From Humibacter ginsenosidimutans (lineage in GTDB: Bacteria; Actinomycetota; Actinomycetes; Actinomycetales; Microbacteriaceae): DNA of 64,000 nucleotides. Numbering within the stretch: the first letter of the stretch is position 1; each line of letters starts with the position of its first letter. A program made the position numbers and the translations under genes. The stretch is taken from contig NZ_CP042305.1 of NCBI RefSeq assembly GCF_007859675.1, positions 4,119,639 to 4,183,638 of the forward strand, in the 5' to 3' direction. Positions 60,191 through 64,000 of this stretch are shown one piece after another. The notes under the pieces were generated by a model. The model saw only the letters and a program-made list of their open reading frames with translations. It was not told where the DNA came from and did not search any database.

Positions 60191-61007
60191 TGTCGGCGTC
60201 GGCCGGCGCCTCGTTGTACACCCCGGCCTCGGTCTGCCCGCTGAGGCGCTGGATCGCGGCCATGATGGCATCCGTCGCCTCGCGACGGGCCTTGCCGCTC
60301 GTCGCCGGACCGAACGACGCGACGTCGATCGGCTCACCGAACGCGACGGTGACACGTGCGAACGTGGGCGCCTTGCTGCCTACCGGCTGCAGACGCTCCG
60401 TGCCGATCAGTCCTACCGGCACGACAGGGGCACCCGTGGTCAGCGCCAACCAGGCGACCCCCGTGCGGCCGCGGTACAGACGTCCGTCGAGCGACCGCGT
60501 CCCCTCCGGGTAGAGCGCGAACGCGTTGCCTGCCTCGAGGATGCTCCGACTCAACTCGAGCGCATGCTGCGAGTCCCTGCCCGCCCCGCGCCGTACCCCC
60601 ACGGCACCGATCGCGCCGAAGAAGGTGCGCTTGATCCAGCCCGAGATGCCGCGCCCCTCGAAGTAATGGGACTTGGCGAGGAACTGCACGGGCCGAGGCG
60701 CCACGACGGGGATCACGACGCTGTCGATGAACGAGAGATGGTTGCTCGCGAGGATGACCGCACCCTCGCGAGGAACATTGTGGCGGCCGATCACCTTCGG
60801 CCGGTACAGCACGCGGGCGACCGGCGCCACCACGAACCGGCCGAAGCCGTAGAGGAACCCGAGGCGCGGACGCTCTCCCGCGGAGTGCTCCATCGCCATG
60901 TCGGCACGTCCTCCCGCGGGTGAGAGGGCCTCGTGCCGATCACCGTCCTCGCGTCTCTCGGAGCGAACCAGAGCGGTGGGCGTGGCCGTACCCGAGAGAG
61001 TCGTCAT
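60183..61007 (-). CDS. plsC: 1-acyl-sn-glycerol-3-phosphate acyltransferase
   Basis: Acylates lysophosphatidic acid in phospholipid synthesis. 274 residues. Block I ASNHLSFIDSVV contains the HX4D catalytic pair; block II is ARPVQFLAKSHYFEG-like; block III FALYPEGTRS; block IV VPVGLIGTERL. The first 40 residues are a variable extension (MTTLSGTATPT). The ATG at 61007 is preceded by AAGGTCGTGAGC. A later start at MAMEHSAGERP is possible. Peripheral membrane protein; no clear membrane helix. Confidence 0.9.
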   Translation of the reverse strand: MTTLSGTATPTALVRSERREDGDRHEALSPAGGRADMAMEHSAGERPRLGFLYGFGRFVVAPVARVLYRPKVIGRHNVPREGAVILASNHLSFIDSVVIPVVAPRPVQFLAKSHYFEGRGISGWIKRTFFGAIGAVGVRRGAGRDSQHALELSRSILEAGNAFALYPEGTRSLDGRLYRGRTGVAWLALTTGAPVVPVGLIGTERLQPVGSKAPTFARVTVAFGEPIDVASFGPATSGKARREATDAIMAAIQRLSGQTEAGVYNEAPADADTL

Positions 61008-61086
61008 GCTCACGACCTTAAGAACCTGCATATGCCGGCAGGGGCATGGGAGCGTGCAGGAGAGGGCAGCAGACCGACGTACGGCG

Positions 61087-61104
61087 GGCGCCTCGACAGG
61101 CGCC
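61087..61104 (-). terminator. Hairpin directly after the secreted Cys-rich protein gene
   Basis: GGCGCCT (61087-61093), four-base loop, AGGCGCC (61098-61104), ending right at the stop codon of the minus-strand gene at 61105. Strong stem, no T tract. Confidence 0.55.
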
Positions 61105-62025
61105 TCAGAGGCCCGTCTTCGGATCGATGAAACACCGGGCGCCGCCCACCAGGTTCAGGCACGGTGCGTACTGGGCGGGGAACGGCTGCGTCAGAGGCGA
61201 ACCGAACCAGGTGGTGTAGAGGTTCCAGAAGTTGAGGTTGCCGTACGTCGAGCAGGGGGTGACGACATCCGGGTGCCGCACGGTCTGCGGCGAGGGCTGG
61301 TACGGCGTGTAGTTGTAGAGGTTCGCGGTCGCCTGCGTGCGGATGTCCACGACGCTGCCGCCGCACGCCGTGTTCGGGTGGTATTGAATGCGCACTCGGC
61401 CGACGTGGTAACGCCACGACGAGCCGCCGACCGTGTACTCCCTGAACTGCCACGCCGCGTTGTAGAGCTGGTTGAAGAAGCCGAAGTAACGGGCGTCGCA
61501 GCCCGCCGTGTCGGGGCATCCGTACCCGGTCGCGCGCTGGTACCCGTAGACCGTCGGATGTGTGAGAAGCGACTGCTCCTTCTGCAGCAGTACGAGCAGC
61601 ACCTTCGGGCTGATACGGCACGCCTGGGCGATCCTCGCGATGATCGAGCTCGCGGCCTCGTCGTGCTCGCCCCTCATCGCGGCACAGTGCGCGTATTGCG
61701 TCGGCTCGTCGGGCGTGTCCTCCCGGTAGTCCTTCAGGCACGGCACGTTCCCCTGCGGCGTGCAGTCGCGCTGCTGGAGGAAGCGCTGGATCTGCGCCGC
61801 GGTCATGGCGTCCGGGTCGTAGAACGCGGCGTCGCCGATGATCAGCCCGGCGTCGAAGTGCGTGTTCGACGGCGCCTTCTTCTCCGGGCTGCCCACGGCC
61901 ACGGCGGCGAGCACGGCGAACACCACGACGCAGAGCGCGGCGACCACGGCGATCGCGAGATCTCCGATGGGCGCCCGTGCCACCCACATGCCCATCCGTT
62001 CGGTCTCGCTGTGGCGTGCGGGCAT
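61105..62025 (-). CDS. Secreted or membrane-anchored Cys-rich protein
   Basis: 306 residues. One N-terminal membrane helix (about 21-45, DLAIAVVAALCVVVFAVLAA), then an outer domain with the motif DAGLIIGDAAFYDPDAMTAA and QIQRFLQQ. This motif occurs in a family of actinobacterial secreted proteins, some labelled hemagglutinin, of unproven function. At least eight cysteines lie outside, in pairs (RDCTPQGNVPCL, GCPDTAGCD, APCLNLVGGARC), so disulfide bonds are expected. LLQKEQSLLTHPTVYG suggests a lysozyme-like helix with a Glu, but this is inference. Confidence 0.78.
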   Translation of the reverse strand: MPARHSETERMGMWVARAPIGDLAIAVVAALCVVVFAVLAAVAVGSPEKKAPSNTHFDAGLIIGDAAFYDPDAMTAAQIQRFLQQRDCTPQGNVPCLKDYREDTPDEPTQYAHCAAMRGEHDEAASSIIARIAQACRISPKVLLVLLQKEQSLLTHPTVYGYQRATGYGCPDTAGCDARYFGFFNQLYNAAWQFREYTVGGSSWRYHVGRVRIQYHPNTACGGSVVDIRTQATANLYNYTPYQPSPQTVRHPDVVTPCSTYGNLNFWNLYTTWFGSPLTQPFPAQYAPCLNLVGGARCFIDPKTGL

Positions 62026-62086
62026 GCATCGACCCTACGGGGTGTCCTCGCACCGTGGATGCCCGCCGGGCGTCACGCGAGTCGGC

Positions 62087-62671
62087 TCAGGCGAGTCGGG
62101 CGAGCGCGGCCTGCGACTCGATCACGGCGTCGACGAATCCGTACTCGACGGCTTCGCCCGCGTCGTACCAGGCATCCCGGTCGCCGTCGCGCAGGATCTC
62201 CTCCTGCGTGTGCCCGGTCTGCTCGGCGGTGAGCCTCGCCATCTCCTTCTTGAACTTGACGATCTGCTCGGCCTGACGTCTGATGTCGGCGGCGGTGCCC
62301 CCGAAGCCGCCGTGCGGCTGGTGCATCACGACGCGGGTGTTGGGCAGCACGAACCGTTTGCCCGGGGTACCCGAGCTCAACAGGAACTGCGCCATCGACG
62401 CCGCGAAGCCGATTCCCACGGTGACGACGTCGGGCGTGATGTAGCGCATGACGTCGTAGATGGCGAAGCCCGCGGTGACGGAGCCGCCGGGCGAATTGAT
62501 GTACAGCTGGATGTCCTGCTTCGGGTCGTGCGCCGCCAGCAGCAGGAGCTTGGCGCAGATCTCGTTGGCGATCGCGTCGTCGACCTCGACGCCGAGGAAC
62601 ACGATGCGGTGCTCGAGCAGACGGTCGAAGACCTGTGGTGCCGGTGGCATGGATGTCATCGGTTCTGGCAT
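62087..62671 (-). CDS. clpP: ATP-dependent Clp protease proteolytic subunit
   Basis: 194 residues. Catalytic Ser in [11 protein letters not shown], His in [12 protein letters not shown], Asp in [20 protein letters not shown]. Oligomer contacts [19 protein letters not shown]. This is a single clpP; many actinobacteria have clpP1 and clpP2 in tandem next to clpX, and the second copy and clpX are not here. Divergent from a ClgR-like regulator, suggesting local control. Confidence 0.95.
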   Translation of the reverse strand: MPEPMTSMPPAPQVFDRLLEHRIVFLGVEVDDAIANEICAKLLLLAAHDPKQDIQLYINSPGGSVTAGFAIYDVMRYITPDVVTVGIGFAASMAQFLLSSGTPGKRFVLPNTRVVMHQPHGGFGGTAADIRRQAEQIVKFKKEMARLTAEQTGHTQEEILRDGDRDAWYDAGEAVEYGFVDAVIESQAALARLA

Positions 62672-62770
62672 GTGATCCTCCTGCTGATGTCTCGTGGCAT
62701 GCGGCGACCTGTGCTCGGTCGGGTTCCATGCTCGAGTGCCTTCCGCGTCGCACGGCGGCGTTTCTGCCGA

Positions 62771-62784
62771 CGGCGACTTCGCCG
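62771..62784. promoter_or_regulatory. Palindrome between clpP and the ClgR-like gene
   Basis: CGGCGA-CT-TCGCCG, a perfect 6+6 palindrome with a two-base centre, in the divergent promoter region. ClgR sites in other actinobacteria are palindromes with CGC/GCG half-sites and a wider centre, so it is a candidate operator but not a match to that consensus. Confidence 0.4.
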
Positions 62785-62845
62785 AGAGCAGAACGCGACA
62801 CCGCTGTCGGCCACCGGCTCACGCGTAGCCTGGGAGAACCGCGAT

Positions 62846-63298
62846 ATGCAGCATGACGACGGCGCCTCGCGTCGCACAGGTCAGTGGATCGCGGGGAAGG
62901 GATCGCAGATGCTGCTCAGGTACGCCATGGGGTCGGCGATCAGAAGACTTCGGCTCGCCAAAGGTCTGACTCTGCGCGAGATCTCGCAGGCGTCGGCCAT
63001 CTCGTTGCCGTACCTCTCGGAGATCGAACGCGGTCGCAAAGAGCCTTCGAGCGAGATCGTTCAGACGGTCTGCGTCGTGCTCGGCATCACGTTGCGTCAG
63101 CTGATGCGCGAGACCGACGTGGAGCTGGTGGCCGCGGAACGCGCCGCGCACCTCGCGCCCGTGCTCGATCTCACCCCACGTCACGACGACGTATCGATCG
63201 GCTCGATCGCCGATCGGCTTCACGCGGAACGGATGCCGGTGCAGCGGATGTCTCGCGCGGTACGCCGCGCCGCCGACACGCAGTTGCTCGTGGCCTGA
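62846..63298 (+). CDS. ClgR-like XRE-family transcriptional regulator
   Basis: 150 residues with a Cro/CI-type helix-turn-helix at about 28-85 (IRRLRLAKGLTLREISQASA, then ISLPYLSEIERGRKEPSSEI). The SEIERGRKE.SSE signature is shared with ClgR, the activator of clp genes in Streptomyces, Corynebacterium and Mycobacterium. The divergent clpP supports the same role. TAGCCT (62826-62831) is a likely -10. The C-terminal 60 residues are variable and lack the usual AA proteolysis tag (ends LLVA). Confidence 0.85.
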   Translation: MQHDDGASRRTGQWIAGKGSQMLLRYAMGSAIRRLRLAKGLTLREISQASAISLPYLSEIERGRKEPSSEIVQTVCVVLGITLRQLMRETDVELVAAERAAHLAPVLDLTPRHDDVSIGSIADRLHAERMPVQRMSRAVRRAADTQLLVA

Positions 63299-63421
63299 GC
63301 ATCAGGCTCAGTCAGGATCGTGCGCGTTCGTGCATCTCGAACGCCCGAAACAGCACGCGCTCCGTCGCCGGAACGCGGTGGTCGACCGTGGCGGGCCGGC
63401 CCGCCGCTCGTGCGTGACCGC

Positions 63422-64000
63422 TCAGGCCGACAGGGCGGCGAGGGCGACCTCGATCACGCTCGCCGCGTCGTCGATGAGCTCCTCGCTGATCACGACGGAC
63501 GGCATGATGCGCAGCACGCTGTCCCAGCTGCCGGAGTCGAGCACGATCACGCCGCTGCTCGTCGCGTGCCGCAGGATGCCCGTGAGCGCCTCCGGGTTCG
63601 GCCGTCGCGTTCCCGGCACCACGAGTTCCACACCCCACATGGCGCCCTTGCCGCGCACGTCGCCCACCACGGGGAACCGCTCGGCCCAGTCGCCGATGCG
63701 CGCCTGCAGCGCCCGCTCGACGCGCTGCGCCTCGGCGATGAGACCCTCGTTCTCGATGGCCTCCAGCGTGGCGAGGGCGGCGGCGGTCGACACCGGGTTG
63801 CCGCCGAAGGTGCCGCCGATGCCGCCGGGCTGCACGGCATCCATGATCTCGGCGCGTCCGGTGACTGCGGCGAGGGGGAAGCCGCCCGCGATGCCCTTCG
63901 CCGTCGTGACGAGGTCGGGCACCACACCGAAGTGCTCGCTGGCGTACCAGGCGCCGGTGCGGGCGATGCCCGCCTGGATCTCGTCGGCGACGAAGACGAT
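63422..64000 (-). CDS. gabT: Class III aminotransferase, probably 4-aminobutyrate aminotransferase, partial
   Basis: C-terminal 192 residues of a PLP aminotransferase; the 5' part lies beyond the window edge. Visible: VADEIQAGIARTGAWYASEH (Asp binding the PLP nitrogen), the PLP lysine in TTAKGIAGGFPLAAV, GGTFGGNPVSTAAALATLEA, and the GKGAMWGVELV segment. The GabT subfamily is likely from AEIMDAVQPGGIGGTFGGNP, but other omega-aminotransferases are possible. It would feed GABA nitrogen to 2-oxoglutarate. Confidence 0.88.
   Translation of the reverse strand: MVFVADEIQAGIARTGAWYASEHFGVVPDLVTTAKGIAGGFPLAAVTGRAEIMDAVQPGGIGGTFGGNPVSTAAALATLEAIENEGLIAEAQRVERALQARIGDWAERFPVVGDVRGKGAMWGVELVVPGTRRPNPEALTGILRHATSSGVIVLDSGSWDSVLRIMPSVVISEELIDDAASVIEVALAALSA

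Overview
The window is 64 kb of very GC-rich, gene-dense chromosome from an actinobacterium. The best fit is Micrococcales, family Microbacteriaceae. This rests on the codon bias, the many GTG starts, the frequent GGATGCC/GGCATCC words, and a gene order shared with the actinobacterial argS-lysA-hom-thrC-thrB-rho-prfA-prmC-tsaC-wecA-atp block. No tRNA, rRNA, CRISPR array, phage or intact insertion sequence was seen.

Layout. (1) 1-10892: end of argS, an LmeA-like lipid-binding protein, lysA, the hom-thrC-thrB threonine operon, rho with a very long Gln/Asn-rich insertion, and prfA (RF1) broken by one base in a G run. (2) 10893-15790: signal peptidase, HAD phosphatase, a VapBC toxin-antitoxin pair, two small membrane proteins, a perfect 26-bp inverted repeat, and cysK-cysE. 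This interrupts the ancestral order between prfA and prmC. (3) 15961-19790: prmC with two single-base losses, then a TetR regulator and a DrrAB-type ABC exporter, a second interruption. (4) 19945-29314: tsaC, wecA, an AtpI-like protein and the complete F1Fo ATP synthase operon atpBEFHAGDC. (5) 29352-37718: a P-loop kinase, yaaA, the ogt-tag DNA alkylation repair pair, a coiled-coil membrane protein, and a TetR regulator with a clear operator in front of a heterodimeric ABC exporter.

(6) 37811-56949 is the most unusual part: DUF4192 protein, FHA protein, PP2C phosphatase, transmembrane Ser/Thr kinase, a 1930-residue cell-surface protein of Ig/cadherin-like and fibronectin III repeats, MoxR ATPase, DUF58 protein, a membrane transglutaminase-fold protein lacking two of its three catalytic residues, a zinc-ribbon/FHA protein and an EccC/FtsK-like double ATPase. 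From kinase to zinc-ribbon protein, every junction is a 4-base stop/start overlap. I infer one coupled system: phospho-signalling inside the cell, a large extracytoplasmic scaffold, an AAA chaperone module and a type VII-like motor. Its function is not known to me.

(7) 56952-64000: alanine dehydrogenase, asparaginase, OsmC-like protein, a repeat-bearing intergenic region, plsC, a secreted Cys-rich protein, clpP divergent from a ClgR-like regulator, and part of an aminotransferase of the GabT type.

Data quality matters here. Four single-base indels, all in G or C homopolymers, break prfA, prmC (twice) and the FHA gene. The pattern suggests sequencing or assembly error more than real gene loss. 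Several genes (ogt, the 32383 gene, the 33286 TetR, probably tsaC) have a TANNNT -10 hexamer 6-9 bases before the start codon, which suggests leaderless mRNAs.
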